Shown here: piece after piece, positions 45,794-56,692 of the stretch
Layout: the number at the start of each line of letters is the position of its first letter
Numbering within the stretch: position 1 is the first letter of the stretch
Assembly (NCBI GenBank): GCA_963843645.1
Contig: CAWJLE010000003.1
Span: forward strand, 310,001 to 374,000
Direction of reading: 5' to 3'
Origin: CAWJLE01 sp963843645
Lineage (GTDB): Bacteria > Chloroflexota > Anaerolineae > DAOTYC01
DNA length: 64,000 nucleotides
Notes under the pieces: model-generated
Database searches by the model: none
What the model was told of the DNA's origin: nothing
The model's input: only the letters and a program-made list of their open reading frames with translations
Position numbers and translations under genes: made by a program

Positions 45794-48705
45794 TGCGCAC
45801 GGCGCCGGCCACCAGGACCGCCGCGTGGCCGTCTTTGAGCCAGGTGGCCATCGTCGATACGTGCTCCAGCGCGCCCAGGTATTCCAGCATGTGGACCATG
45901 CGCTCGCGGTCTCCCCAGTAATCCGCGACCTCGGTCCTGAGCCAGTTCAGGCCGTCCCTGGGTCTCTTCGCTCTTGGCGACGAGCTGCACTGCGAACAGA
46001 CACTGGCGCAGCAGCGTGCGACCGAACCCGTCACCCGACAGCATCTTGCGGCCCAGCTCGCTGGCGCTCTTGAGGCGGGTCTCGTTGGCCTCAGTGGTGG
46101 CCAGCAGGTCCGTGTACTCCGTCGCACCGAAACCGCGGGCCAGCTCCTGGTAGACGCCGTTGCGGTGTTCACCGTGGCTTTCCACCTCAAGCCCCTTCAG
46201 ATAGAAACGTTCCATGGGCGACAGCCGCTTCCAGATCTCGGCATTGAAGCCCCTGGGCACGAGGTGATCACAGGCGATCTTGACCGCGTTGCGGATCAGT
46301 TGCTCGACGGGGCCGACTTCCCCTTCACCCGCACCCGCAGGATCTCTCGCGCCGGGTCGATCTCCTCGATGGGCTGAGCGGTGAGGACACGGAGGGCCGC
46401 CGCGTAGGCGGCGAGCTGGTAATCAGCGTCCCCGAAGTTGGGGTCGCTGTCGTCCTCCAAAGCCAACATCGTGTTCAACTGGCTGCGCACTTCGGCTTCG
46501 ATCTGGTGGGTGATCTCGTCCAAGAAGACCGGCTCCGTCTCGATCCGTTTCCGCAGCACCAGGAAGACCGTTCCCTGGACATAGTTGCCTTGCTTCAATG
46601 CAGAGTCGGTTTCAGTGGCGATCGTCCAGGCTGCCGTCACGCGCAGCCCGGCGGCCCATAGGATCATCGTCAAGTCCGCCCACACCGCCGCATCCTGATG
46701 CGTGAACATGACAATCTGCAGTCCGTTGTTCGGCATGAGTTCGTTAAGCCGCTTGTAGCATTCGACCATAGACTCGCGGAAACCCTCGTCATTGCCTTGA
46801 ACGGCGAGCGCGCGCTTTGAATCGGCATACCAGCGCGGAAACAGGCGAGGCAGCTGCTGTTCACTCCACGCGAGGAAATACTCGGAAAGTTCGTGATAAT
46901 TGATTGCATCGGCATATGGTGGATCGGTGATCCATAGATCACACGATGTGGCAACTTTGCGAGCATCGCTTGCTTCCACCCTTGACGAGCCGCTAACTTG
47001 ACTGCCTTTCACACCGAGCAAAAATGAGCTGCTGATCCCGACTGTCGATCGCCCAGCAAAGCTGTAAAGGGGATTCAACGCCTGATTACTAAACGTCTGC
47101 TCTAGCTTATCGCCAATCTCACGCAAGTGCCAACGACAGAGCTTGGAATTGTAGTCGCAAGTGCGAAATACCCCTCAGGAGTATAGCGGCGTAAGCCGCT
47201 GGATTGTTAGCGTAGTTCTCAGCTTGCTCAAGGAACAAGCCAATCGTCAGCAATTGGCGTGGGGTGAACAACTGATGCCAATGGGTCCAGCCTCTCGTGC
47301 GAATTGGCTCGTCGGTCTTGTTTCCACGTTCAATGCGGCGACGTGGCAGATAGCCCAGGGCTTGCCATGCATGGAATCTCTCGGATAACAACTCGAGGGC
47401 TCGCCTTTCACGCCGCACATCCTCAACCGTTGGGGCTCGATAGTGATAGATTGTTGGTTCGCGCCCTCGTCCCTCTGGTCGAGTCTCGACCCAGCGAATG
47501 CAGTACAGGCGTTCCTGAAAAACGTCATCAGGCCGAGGCGCTAAGTCCATGTCGTCCCACATCCGGAGATTTCGTCGAAGAACCTCGACCGGCGTTGACG
47601 CACCGGCGGATGGGGGAATCAGTCGCGAGTCCTGAATAGTGCCCACTTTGTAAGCTTCCCGCAGACTGTCCTCCGAAGCGTCCTCGATAATCTCTATGAC
47701 ATAGCAACTCCGCCTATCATCGGGAACCAAGCGGGCAATTGCCCTTGACCTCTTGCTTACTGCGAGAGACGGCAGAAGCGGCACCCGCCAGCCGGTTTCC
47801 GGATCTATTACCTCGGTACAGTACAAGTAAGCATCGGCGCGCCAGCCCAGGCTGTTGTGCTCGATGCCCCACTCGATGACCTGCTGGTCCACTGCGTCGT
47901 ATACCCGCCGCTGAGCTCTTTGCACGTCTTCGACCGTTTCTTGCCCACAGCCGATAATGTTTAGGCCTGCCCAAGTGAGCAAGACAGCCACAGGGTTCAG
48001 ATCTGAGCCGTAGGCCTCGCAACCCAGGCGGGCGGATTCGAAAGGTATAGACCCGCCGCCACAAAAGGCATCGCCCACGCGCGGGCGGTGGCCGAAGCGT
48101 TGGCGGCCGAGCTTCTCCACCAGCTCAGGAAGACTGCTGGCGTCCGTGCCCAAGTGAGCGTTGATCTCCACCCAGGCCTGCGGCGAAGGGCCGTCGAGCT
48201 GCTCCGGGCGGTCGCAGAATTCTAGCTTCTCGGCGTAGTTCATACGGTCGAAGACTAGCTGCTGCAATTCCTCGCGCGCCTCCCGTGATAGCCGGCGCAG
48301 GGCGGGCTTGTCTGGAGGCGCGCCAGGGTCTAGGAAGCGGCGCTGCAAGCTGGGCGGCATGGTCAGAAGCTCGTCCACGACGCGGCGGCCGGTGATGGCC
48401 TTGCTCTTGCGCCGGTACAACGCCTCGCGGTCCATGGTCATGAGTTTGAGGAAGACCTCGCGGTCCTTCTCCGGGTTGTCAGAGGTGGGCATGAGCAATC
48501 CCAGCAGCGCGGCGCGCACCAAAACCAGCGGCTTGCGACCCCACCATTTCCCCAGGCCGGTCAGCGTTTGTCCTTGTTTCGCAGTTCGTTCTTTGTAGCT
48601 TTCCATGGATAGCTTGGCCACAGGGAACTGCTGCTCGATGAAGCAGGGGGCATCGGCCAGAGACGCGCCGGCAGTGCGCGCTGAGACTTCGGCTGGCAAC
48701 GTCAT
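45780..48705 (-). pseudogene. DUF1156-family adenine-type DNA methylase with three frameshifts
   Basis: The ATG at 48705 overlaps the DUF3780 stop (ATGA). DUF1156 N-terminus: SMESYKERTAKQG and GLGKWWGRKPLVLVRA. SAM-binding motif I: GDAFCGGGSIPFESARLG; catalytic motif IV: TDPPYADAINYHELSEYFLAW. The reading frame shifts near 47172 (four-G run), near 46321 (four-G run) and near 45958 (CCC/GGG). After each, a sensible continuation appears in another frame (DYNSKLCRWHLREIGDKL; GPVEQLIRNAVKIACDHLVP; DGLNWLRTEVADYWGDRERM). Restored length is about 975 residues, normal for the family. It would modify host DNA to protect it from the locus. Confidence 0.8.
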
Positions 48706-49352
48706 GATTTCTCCTCGTCTTCGTCTTGGTTTGCGGAGTCGATCTGAAACAGCGGACCGGCGGCGGCCCGCCGGAAGAACTCGGGTGTCCCGGCTTCTGA
48801 CGACAGCCGATCGTGGACCGGGTTCTCGGTCAGCGCGAAGCGCACGGCCTTCCGCCAGCCAACGCGCCGATCGTTTATGCCGTGGCCGGTGGCGGCGGCG
48901 GTTTGAGTATAGAGCCACCAGCGCTCCTCGGGCTCCAGGCCGTTCCAGTTGGCCACGGCGGTGGGGATCAGGCCAGGGTCCGCGTCCTCGATGGCCCAGG
49001 CGAGCAGGACCAGTTCCTTGCCCAGCTCGCGGCGCACCAGGTTCTTGCCCGTTCGCCATGTCCCCGACCGGCGGCCCATCTGCTTCAGCCGGCGGTTGAA
49101 GCACGCCCGCACCTCGTCGGCGATAGCATCCCACTTGGGGCGGGCCAGAACCACCCGAATCTGCCCGTCCGCATCGGGGCCGGAATGGACCTTGCTCGAG
49201 CCGATTTCGGCATCCCACGTCACGTGCTCGCTGATTTCCACTTTGCCCAGCGCGTCCTGCGGTACGTTCACCAGGAAATGGTGCGCGCTCTCCTCGGGGT
49301 CGAAGCCGAAGGAGTCTTGCCGGTTGGGTTCGCTCCTGGCCGTGGAGGTCAC
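48702..49352 (-). CDS. DUF3780 protein of the anti-phage locus
   Basis: 216 residues from a GTG at 49352 that overlaps the DUF499 stop (GTGA). The start region GFDPEESAHHFLVNVP is the DUF3780 signature, followed by VVLARPKWDAIADEVRACFNRRLKQMGRRSGTW (residues split here) and helices rich in tryptophan (LEPEERWWLYTQTAAATG). DUF3780 is found almost only between DUF499 and DUF1156 genes in anti-phage loci; its activity is unknown. It is the only intact gene of the four. Because the DUF499 frame has shifted, a naive reading fuses both genes into one 1243-codon frame. Confidence 0.8.
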   Translation of the reverse strand: MTSTARSEPNRQDSFGFDPEESAHHFLVNVPQDALGKVEISEHVTWDAEIGSSKVHSGPDADGQIRVVLARPKWDAIADEVRACFNRRLKQMGRRSGTWRTGKNLVRRELGKELVLLAWAIEDADPGLIPTAVANWNGLEPEERWWLYTQTAAATGHGINDRRVGWRKAVRFALTENPVHDRLSSEAGTPEFFRRAAAGPLFQIDSANQDEDEEKS

Positions 49353-52300
49353 TGTTTGACCTCGCCCGGTTTGAGGGTGATTCTCGTCTCGTCGGCCCAG
49401 TCCAGAAGGCCCTGCCCCAGGCCGAAGGAGAGCGTCGTGGCGGCCAACTGCACCTGGCCCGTCGTCTGCAGCCTGCGCAAGGACTCCAGGCAACCTTCCA
49501 ACAGGGCCGGCTCCAGCTCGTTTGCCCTCGTACATCTGCAGCTCAACCCAACCCTTGTCGCCGCCTTCTCCGGAAATGATGATCGAAACCCCAGACACCA
49601 GAGCATCGTGCTTTGTCAGCCTGGAAAGGAAATCGTAGGAATCGCGCGTGCTGTTGAACCCGAAACCCTGCCTTGGCCGCCACACGGCCGGGCGTTTGGG
49701 GTCAACCTGGACCGTACCGCTCTCTGACCAATCGATGGGAATGCGCTCCACGTCCGAGCGCACGCCGTCGCATTCCGCGCAGGCCAGCACCAGAGTGGCG
49801 GACTTTGGGACGACGAACGGCTCGTCGTACACCGCGCCGGCCAGCTTGGGGTCGGATCCGTCGGTCGTATAGTAGATCGTCCCCGAAGGCGCGCAACGCA
49901 GCTCCAGACGCTTGTCCGCGCCGCTCTGGTACGTCCTGTGCTTCAGCGTGACGCGGTTCTGCCAGAGCCTCGGCTCTCCGGCCTGATGCTCCCCTTTCGA
50001 GTCGACCGCCAAGAAGGACACCTTCATCTCCCTGGTCTTCAGCGTGGCGGCATCCACCTTTGCCGATGCGGTCGTGGCTGCACTCCCCACGTCATAGTAC
50101 ACCGTGTCTGCGTCCACGGGCGTTACGCGGAGCGTGACCTCACCCGTGTCGTCGTTGCGGATTTGTTCCTGGATGAGGACGTCGGTCTTGGGCGCCGGGA
50201 ACGGGCCCTTGTCCACGTAACCGCCCTGCTCGCGCCAGATGTCCTTGCGCAGGCAATCGGCCTTGAGGCCCTCGAGGGCTTGCGGGTGATGCCACTGCCA
50301 CTTGGGGTTGGTCGCGGCCCGCAGCTTGATCTCGCTCCACGGCAAGGACTGGGTCGTGAACAGGCGCTGCTCGCATTTTTTCCGGAAGATGTCGCTGGAG
50401 ACGTCCTCCTCGAATTTGGCCTTCTCCTTGAGGAGCTGCAGGATCTGCTGCTCGCCGTCGTACTTGTTGCTGCTGAACTGCATGCTGAAGTCCGAGCTGA
50501 CGAGGCTGGAGCCGAAAGGATACCAAAGCGTCGTGAAGGTCTCTCGCACTGCAGAATGGAAGCCCAGCAGGATGCGTTCGCGAAGGTCCTTCGCCTGGAC
50601 CATCTGCGGGTCGTTGTCGGCAACCTTATCGGTCGCTAGGTCGCCCAGAATGCTCTGGATGGCTTTGAGCCGTTTGCCCGTATCGATGAGCTGGTCGTAC
50701 GTATTGCGCGGCCCCGTCAGGAAACCTACCCGGTTCTTGTAGGTCGCCTGGCCGTAGAAGTCCATGAGTTCTCGCCGCAGGCCGTGGCCTGATTGCGGTT
50801 CCGTAACCACCAGTGTCACCCGGTCCTGGTCGAGCTCAATCTCGTCCACGGCCGGGAGGGCCAGGACGCGCTGGTAGCAGAAGCTGTTGGTCGGCTTGAA
50901 TAGGTCCTCCAGCCGGGTGCGGATCTCCTTTAGGGCCTGATCCGAATTGTAGGCTTGCACTAGTGACTCAAGCTTGGCGTTCAGGTTCTCGACGTTTCTG
51001 AAGAACAGCTTGCCGTCGCGGGTGCTGTGCAGGTACCAGGCCGCCGTGGCCAACTTGGCCAGGACGTCGTTCTTGAGCCGGGTAAGATCGCGGCCCGGCT
51101 CGGCTAGGTTCGCTGCCAACTCGGGAATCGAGAGACCTAGGATGGCGTTGGGCACGTTCGCCAGGGAAGAGATGAACAGTAGGCGGCACGCGTCCCGCGC
51201 GTCCGTGCCGCCCAGGTTGGCGTCCATGACCTCGGCGATCGCCTGGCCGCCGGAAGCGATGTCGTGCGCAATTGCGTTGCCGAGCGAGCTGTTGATCTGC
51301 GCGATCTCGCCCAGAGTTTCCCGGTCGTTCAGATCCAGGTCGTGGGCGGCGATCAAGAAGCGCTTGTCCGCCATGCCGGTATTCCACAGCCTGGAAACAA
51401 CAATGCGCATGATCCTAATGAGGCCGCGGGTTTGCTGAAAGCCGGGGTTCTCGCGGAAGCGCGCGTACAAATCGCGGATCGCCGGGTGGAACGGGTAGGA
51501 GACCTGGATGCGAGCGGAAAACTGCTCCGGCGACTCGCTAGTGATGTCCATCTGCTTCGCATCGCGGATCGCTCCGGCGTAGGCGTGGGCCACCTCGCGA
51601 ACCTCAGCCTCGGGCGGGACCTCCTGAAAGATGCGCGCGCGCAGGATGTGGTAAAGCTCATCCGAATTCATGCGCACCGGCTCCAAGGCCATCGCGCTCC
51701 GATGCGTTTCCTTCTCCAGGTCCGCAATGACGGACGAGATCTGCCCGGTGCCGTGCTCATAAGAGCCGACGAGTTCCGTCAGGACCAGACAAACGCGATT
51801 GCAGCCCTCCCGCCCAATCGCCACCATCAAGTTGGAGAGCGCTGTGGCGGTCACCTGTGCCAGGTCCGAGTTGCCGATGGCCTTCGAGCGGGCGCTCTCG
51901 AAATAGGGCGCCAACTCATCCAGCATGATCAGCACGGTCTCGCCGGCCAGCAGTGTCTCCCAGGCCGTCTGGCCGGGCGCCTGCAGCGGCGAATAGAGGT
52001 CCTTGAAATGCTCTTTCTTGCCCAGTTGCTCGGCGATCGCTCCCCACAGCCCAAAGGGGGCATCAGACTCGCGCCCGGAGAAGGCCACGACCTTCACAGG
52101 GGCGAGATTGGGATCAGGTGTGTAGAACCGACCCATGACCTGCCGGCGGACTTCGGGGTGCTTGGCGAGCAGGCCCAGCACGAGCAGGTTGTGCGTTTTG
52201 CCGCCGCCCATGGCCTGCTTCAGCTTGAAGATGCCCTGGCTCGACTTGCCCTCCAAGCGGCGGAAGCCCTGCTCGAGCAGGGTCTTCATCCCCTCGGTGA

Positions 52301-52433
52301 TGTAGTTCTCCCGAAAGAACTCGTCGGGCTCGATCCGGTCGCCGAGCAAATCGCTAATGTCGAGGACCGTGTCCCGGCGCTGAGTGTCGAAGACGCTAGG
52401 GCGAGGTACGCAGAGCTGCTTCAGTGACTTCAT
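49349..52433 (-). pseudogene. DUF499 ATPase of the anti-phage locus, one frameshift near the 3' end
   Basis: About 1028 residues. N-terminal P-loop ATPase: KQAMGGGKTHNLLVLGLL (Walker A) and VLIMLDELAPYF (Walker B), with the family start LKQLCVPRPSVFD and LSDLLGDRIEP-like segment. A long helical middle follows. The C-terminal part has GTIYYTTDGSDPKLAGAVYDEPF. Near 49524 the frame shifts; the other frame continues LEPALLEGCLESLRRLQTTG and ends TLKPGEVKQ at 49349, overlapping the DUF3780 GTG. Known DUF499 proteins resemble BREX-type ATPases. First gene of the locus, with a structured leader upstream (52526-52648). Confidence 0.8.
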
Positions 52434-52525
52434 GTCGGCACCCCTTCAGCTTTCTCAGATTCTGGTGGTCTCCAGAAGCGCGCCATCCCGGTAGGAGCCT
52501 GAGGAAGAGACTCGGCAACAGAATG

Positions 52526-52648
52526 GGAAACGCCGCCCGGTTTGACCAGGCGGCGTTCTCATGTTAGGATATCGACATCAACCCTGACTGAGTGGTCGCT
52601 CACTGGTCTGGGAGCCCCTCGCCACGAACGAGGGGTTTTTCTTTGGAC
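52526..52648 (-). ncRNA. structured RNA or attenuator leader, copy 1
   Basis: On the minus strand an extended -10 TGGTATAAT (52654-52662) is followed by a hairpin (CGAGGGG/CCCCTCG read in either direction, 52615-52635). A conserved block (CCCAGACCAGTG, GGTTGATGT, ATATCCTAACA) comes next, then a 9-bp hairpin AACGCCGCC/GGCGGCGTT (about 52529-52557) followed by TTT, like an intrinsic terminator. Copy 2 at 56495-56624 is homologous; in the first stem a C-G pair is replaced by G-C. Read on the plus strand, the first hairpin is followed by a T-rich run, so antisense transcription could also end here. It lies 93 bases upstream of DUF499. Confidence 0.45.
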
Positions 52649-52751
52649 AGCGTATTATACCATTACCCGTTGTGATCCCAAACTGTGAGCGACGAGGGGA
52701 GTCCGACAGAGCCGGAAATCCGAGTGCCGACGCCTGCTGGCTGCCGCTGTC

Positions 52752-53309
52752 CTATAGGATCATATCGCGCAGATCGGCTTCCCAGCTTCGCGCCCACAGG
52801 GCGCGGTCGAGTTCGCGCAGGGATACACCCAAGCCTTCGGCGTAGCGCGCGCAGGCGCGGCAATACTGCACGTACTGGCGAGCATCGCTTGGGTAGCGTT
52901 CGGGCAGCCCATCGACCTGCATGTGCCCCAGTGTGTCCCAGGCCCGGAAGTCGAGCACGGTGAATTCGCTCGGGTAACAGACGGTCAAGACGGCCGAGGC
53001 CATGGCTAGTCCGATTCCCGGTACGGACAATAGCAATTCTGTTTTCGCCTCTGCGGTCGCCGCGCTACTGACCTCGCGCATTAGATCGCCCACGGATTTC
53101 CGTGCCTCGGCCAGGCCAGCCTTAATGCGCGTCTTCGTCCGGTTCGATTTCCAGATGACAATGGCAAAGAAGTCGTACGGGTCCAGTGTTTTGTTCTCCC
53201 CGAGGCGTCGGGAGACGGTGTTAAACAGATAGCGGTCCAGGTCGTACAGCTCGGCGAGACGTCGTGCTTCATGGATGTCGAACCGCTGGAAACCACTGGC
53301 TTGGGTCAT
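52752..53309 (-). CDS. helix-hairpin-helix DNA-glycosylase-like protein
   Basis: 185 residues from the ATG at 53309. LLLSVPGIGLAMASAVLTVCYPSEFTVLDFRAW has the HhH loop (VPGIG) and the D expected in HhH-GPD base-excision enzymes, though neither the catalytic lysine nor an FeS cluster is evident. Such small HhH proteins recur in defence islands. It lies upstream of the DUF499 locus in the same orientation. Function uncertain. Confidence 0.6.
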   Translation of the reverse strand: MTQASGFQRFDIHEARRLAELYDLDRYLFNTVSRRLGENKTLDPYDFFAIVIWKSNRTKTRIKAGLAEARKSVGDLMREVSSAATAEAKTELLLSVPGIGLAMASAVLTVCYPSEFTVLDFRAWDTLGHMQVDGLPERYPSDARQYVQYCRACARYAEGLGVSLRELDRALWARSWEADLRDMIL

Positions 53310-53387
53310 AGCAGCGCGCTCCCTGATGCCTCGACTTGGCTTGGCGCCTAACGGCTCAGCACAGTGCAAGGACTTGGTTTGGGTCAG

Positions 53388-54240
53388 TCACCCCGGTTGA
53401 GTGAGTAGTGATGTCAATTTGGTTTCGGGACTCAAGAGATCTTCGGGATAAAGGACAATGAGCCGCAAGCGGAGTTCCGACGCGATTTGCTTCTTGTTGT
53501 CAATCTTCGCCGAAATAGTCGGGGCTGTCCATCATTCCTGCGAACTCAATGAACGTATTGCGAACGCTCCAATCAGCGCGCAGCCTCTTGGCCGGGTTAC
53601 GTTGGCGGTGGTATGGGTAGAACGGCTCCCTATCGTGGGGGACATCGTGTCTGCTCTGCCAGTCATCGATCGTCTTCTTACTGAGTGAATGGCAGGCGTG
53701 ACCGTCATCCGCGATGCAACGTGTTCCACGCACCGTCGCTAGCGTTCCATTCTCTTGGAGGAGTCCGGCTGCCTTGATCGCTCCGAGCCATGATCCAAAA
53801 GTTTCGACGTGCTGCTGGTAAGGAGGCAATCGCAGCATGGTCAGGCCTTCCGCGAAATCAGAGTCTTCGGATTCATAGCAGGGCGAGTAATAGTCAGCGT
53901 GGAACCTGATTAACCCTGAATGAAGCCCTGCAGCCGGAATGACGCTTAGGAAAACCTTTCGAGCTGCCGTGGACAATGACCCAAAGGAAGACAACTCGGG
54001 AAAGTGAGAGTGAATCTCACCGTAGCGAATCGGTAGTTCTATGTCCCGAGATAAACTGTGTCCCCAGGCCTCTCTTTCCATTCTATCGACGTCAATGTCC
54101 AAGGCGTAATTGGTGTAAATAATAGTGGCCAGAGGATTATCCGACATTCCCCGATTACTAACCCCAACGCTCTTGAAGAACCAAAGCAACGCAAAGGACA
54201 TGGCAAAATCGTGGCGGACACAGTCGCTCACGCCCACCAA
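53388..54240 (-). pseudogene. PD-(D/E)XK endonuclease-like gene with a frameshift
   Basis: The first frame (start 54240, or ATG 54146) ends RADWSVRNTFIEFAGM...PDYFGED. After a shift near 53503 the other frame continues KIDNKKQIASELRLRLIVLYPEDLLSP to a stop at 53388. Joined, this gives D....IEFAG...YF..KI..KK......RLI.LYPEDL, the usual D-E-K core and C-terminal signature of a restriction-like fold. About 280 residues when restored. Lower GC than the phage core. Probably a decayed defence or homing nuclease. Confidence 0.6.
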
Positions 54241-54676
54241 TGTCGGATGCTCGTAACGCAGAAGAAATTCAGCGACTGCGATTTCTTCGCACGATATCCC
54301 TCGGGCGCCCCCGCGCGCGATGCAAGGCTTCTAACCCTTTCTTAACCTTGCCTGTTGTATATAAACCCCATGCGGCCTCAAATGCGGCTCTTGATTGCCG
54401 GGCGCACTACCTGGCCTGTCGGTACATGTCAGCGCGCCAGTTCGGCCCCAGGGATGTGGCGGCTTGGGTTTCATCGACCGCATGCGGTGCAGCCCAATCC
54501 GTCGCACGCTCTTCAGGGGCACGACTGCGTTTGAATAGGGTGTCGAAAAATCCTAGAATTCCCACCTGTCAGGGACCTCGGTTGTGTTCAGCGAAGCCGC
54601 GTCAGCGCTCGCGCGTCAAAACCAAAAGAGTCGGACACGCCAATCAGGCTCGGGGAATTACCTCCTCGGTTTAGAC
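54241..54676. other. 436-base stretch without recognised gene
   Basis: A rightward open frame covers part of it, but its translation has no domain, an odd composition (many R, A, S, P) and no ribosome-binding site, so I do not call it. No repeats, tRNA or clear promoter seen. Confidence 0.4.
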
Positions 54677-55300
54677 TCATTCTGAGATGAAATAGCGAGC
54701 ACCTCTCGTCTTTCCTTCTACACGGAGCTCTTTGCCGACCATGGGCGCTATCGTTACCTGAGCCATCTGTATGCGTATTTTTAGGATCTCCGCGATTTCT
54801 TTCATTTTCAACCCCGGAGATCCTTGGAGGAGACGAACGACGTCTTTCTGAAGAATCGAGATGTAATCATCGAGTGGCTGCCGCGTTTCCTTTGGATAAC
54901 TCTGCTCAAGTAGAGCGGTCAGTTTCTCTTCCAATTGCGTAAAACTTGAATACTGTATCCTATCAATACCTTTAATATCGCTGGGCACATCGCCGACTGT
55001 GGTCTTCTCAGGGTTCAACAAGATATACCAGTTGTCTGATTGGGCGATGGCGATTCCCAGTTCAAGTGTGACGTTCGGATTCCACCCCGAGATGTCAAAC
55101 AGCGAAAAATCGGAGGTGCCAATATAGCTCCGTATTTTCCCAAGAATATGCATGTTTGTGATCTTCTCGTCCGCGAAGATGAACTTGATGCCATATGCCT
55201 TCTCAAGGGAGGCAAACACCTTTCGATAATCTTGCTTATCATAGACATTGTAAGCGTATGCTACGAAAATCTGTTTGTGAAGTTTGGCGCTTTCGGTCAC
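54677..55300 (-). CDS. TIR/deoxyribosyltransferase-like sensor or effector with winged-helix tail
   Basis: 207 residues. The N-terminal 120 residues (KQIFVAYAYN...FIFADEKITNMHILGKI...SDFSLFDISGWNPNVTLELGIAIA) match the flavodoxin-like TIR/nucleoside-2-deoxyribosyltransferase superfamily. The glutamate in NPNVTLELG is the usual catalytic position. The C-terminal 60 residues (LKMKEIAEILKIRIQMAQVTI) look like a winged helix. Proteins of this kind act in NAD-depleting or nucleotide-signalling immunity. AT-rich, standing alone between nuclease-like genes. The enzymatic role is inference. Confidence 0.6.
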   Translation of the reverse strand: MTESAKLHKQIFVAYAYNVYDKQDYRKVFASLEKAYGIKFIFADEKITNMHILGKIRSYIGTSDFSLFDISGWNPNVTLELGIAIAQSDNWYILLNPEKTTVGDVPSDIKGIDRIQYSSFTQLEEKLTALLEQSYPKETRQPLDDYISILQKDVVRLLQGSPGLKMKEIAEILKIRIQMAQVTIAPMVGKELRVEGKTRGARYFISE

Positions 55301-55387
55301 AGTTGTTCCCTTTCCGGAACTTACCTGAAAGAACTGTTCCCGGCTTGAATGACAGCCCGGATCTACCCGTGAAACGACCCGATGGAT

Positions 55388-55558
55388 CTACTGTCGGATG
55401 GTTTTGGTCGCAGAAGAGACGCTTGAGTCGCTCTCGCCTTCTGCCAGCCACCAGATGGCGCACCGGCCGTCGTCCCACCAAGTGCACATGTTGCCGTCAC
55501 ACTCCTGTTGATCTTCGGGCCAACTGTATTTGAGCGAGCATAATTCCTCGTCATCCAT
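55388..55558 (-). CDS. small cysteine-rich protein
   Basis: 56 residues from the ATG at 55558 (ATGGATGAC). Cysteines in ELCSLKYSWPEDQQEC, GNMC and RCAIWW could bind one metal ion. No family recognised. It lies 26 bases after the nuclease-like pseudogene end and may be its operon partner. Confidence 0.45.
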   Translation of the reverse strand: MDDEELCSLKYSWPEDQQECDGNMCTWWDDGRCAIWWLAEGESDSSVSSATKTIRQ

Positions 55559-55584
55559 GACATCGCCCCTCCCCGGGGAGTGTT

Positions 55585-56456
55585 TCACGCCCTGCCCTCT
55601 TTTCCATCATGTGGCAGCTCTGGGTCGGCGTGACCCTCGAGCCCGAGCCCTACCTCGTTGTTAGCGCTAGGTCCTAGTTGGCCGCTAAAGTACGAGGTCT
55701 GCTCACCGGCCTTGATCGCCGCTTTCGCCCGTCCGTGTGATTCCTTGAGTATCGCGATGGCCGGTTTGACTTTATCGCCCTGCTTGACCGCGAACTTCGC
55801 CCAACGTGGCGCGAACTTCACGCTAGCGATCTTGGCACCCCCAGCGGCTCACCGCGGCTGAAGCATTCAATAAATAGCGCATTCGCCCTCGGAAGGGGCG
55901 ATACAAAGGCTCTTTCCGGTGAGTAAAAGCCGATGTGCTTCTTACCGATGTTCGTCCAGATTTCTTCGTTCCATTCGCGCGGGCCGCGTTCGATTTCGCG
56001 ATACCACTCCTGAACGGGCGAAGAGATGGATTGTGTCTTAAACAGGGCCTCCAGCGTCTTCTCTCCTTCCAAGCCTGGCTCACTGCTGGTGCTGGGATGC
56101 TTGATCGGCCAGTTCTTCATGTCGGAGATCTGAGATTTCAGCTCGACCACTTCTAGTGGACAGTCCTTCCAATCGTGTTCCTAACAAACAACTATGTCAC
56201 AGTGCTCTGCGTCATGCCCGTGCAGCTTGAAATTGGAACTCAGGAACTCGAACTCAATTAGAACGCGCTCCCAGCCTTTTCCGGTAAAACGCCGCGCGAC
56301 GCAATCGGGGAATCCAGGCTTGATCTCTTCGATGTACATGTGCAGATCGTCCACAACCCGGCCGAAGAGAAAAACAACCCCATCCTCGTTCACCGGGCAG
56401 TAGACTAGGCCGCGGAAGTTGATGAGATCACCGACAATGGACTTATCTTTTGGCAT
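55585..56456 (-). pseudogene. PD-(D/E)XK-like cargo gene with an in-frame stop and a frameshift
   Basis: From the ATG at 56456 the frame reads to ...EHCDIVVC, then TAG (56181-56183) where TGG (Trp) would fit, then EHDWKDCPLEVVELKSQISDM in the same frame. The D...E-L-K arrangement suggests a restriction-like fold. At 55838-55842 a five-G run (minus strand) shifts the frame; the continuation KIASVKFAPRWAKFAVKQGD runs to 55585. Restored length is about 290 residues. Two lesions in 0.9 kb indicate decay. Confidence 0.6.
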
Positions 56457-56494
56457 CGAAGCGCTCCTTGGCCAGAAAACGGTGTGAAGACAAT

Positions 56495-56624
56495 AGAAAA
56501 CGCCGCCCAGTTTGACCAGGCGCACACGTGTTAGGATATTCACATCAATCCCGACTGGTGGTCGCACACTGGTCTGGGAGACCCCTGGCGGCAACCAGGG
56601 GGTTTTCTTTTTTGTCAAACTGCC
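56495..56624 (-). ncRNA. structured RNA or attenuator leader, copy 2
   Basis: Homologous to 52526-52648. Minus-strand extended -10 TGTTATACT (56631-56639), hairpin CCCCTGG/CCAGGGG (about 56582-56602), the same conserved middle block (CCCAGACCAGTG, ATTGATGT, ATATCCTAACA), then a shorter CGCC/GGCG hairpin followed by GTTTTCT. It lies 39 bases upstream of the nuclease-like pseudogene, as copy 1 lies upstream of DUF499, so it may be a shared leader or a small RNA. Confidence 0.45.
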
Positions 56625-56692
56625 GCACGTAGTATAACACCAAGTTGCGTAATGCGAAATCCAGCGAGGATAAGAATTGAGGGATGGTCCGG

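Noticed and set aside
48702..52433. A single 1243-residue fusion protein
   Set aside because: The last part is a complete DUF3780 protein with its own GTG overlapping a DUF499 stop in another frame; the fusion arises from one frameshift near 49524.
52542..52641. Plus-strand small RNA with TTGACC/TAGGAT promoter at copy 1
   Set aside because: In copy 2 the spacer between the same hexamers is only 14 bases, whereas both copies keep an extended -10 on the minus strand; the minus-strand reading is preferred.
54240..54674. 144-codon plus-strand frame
   Set aside because: No ribosome-binding site, no domain, composition like noncoding; left as gene-free.
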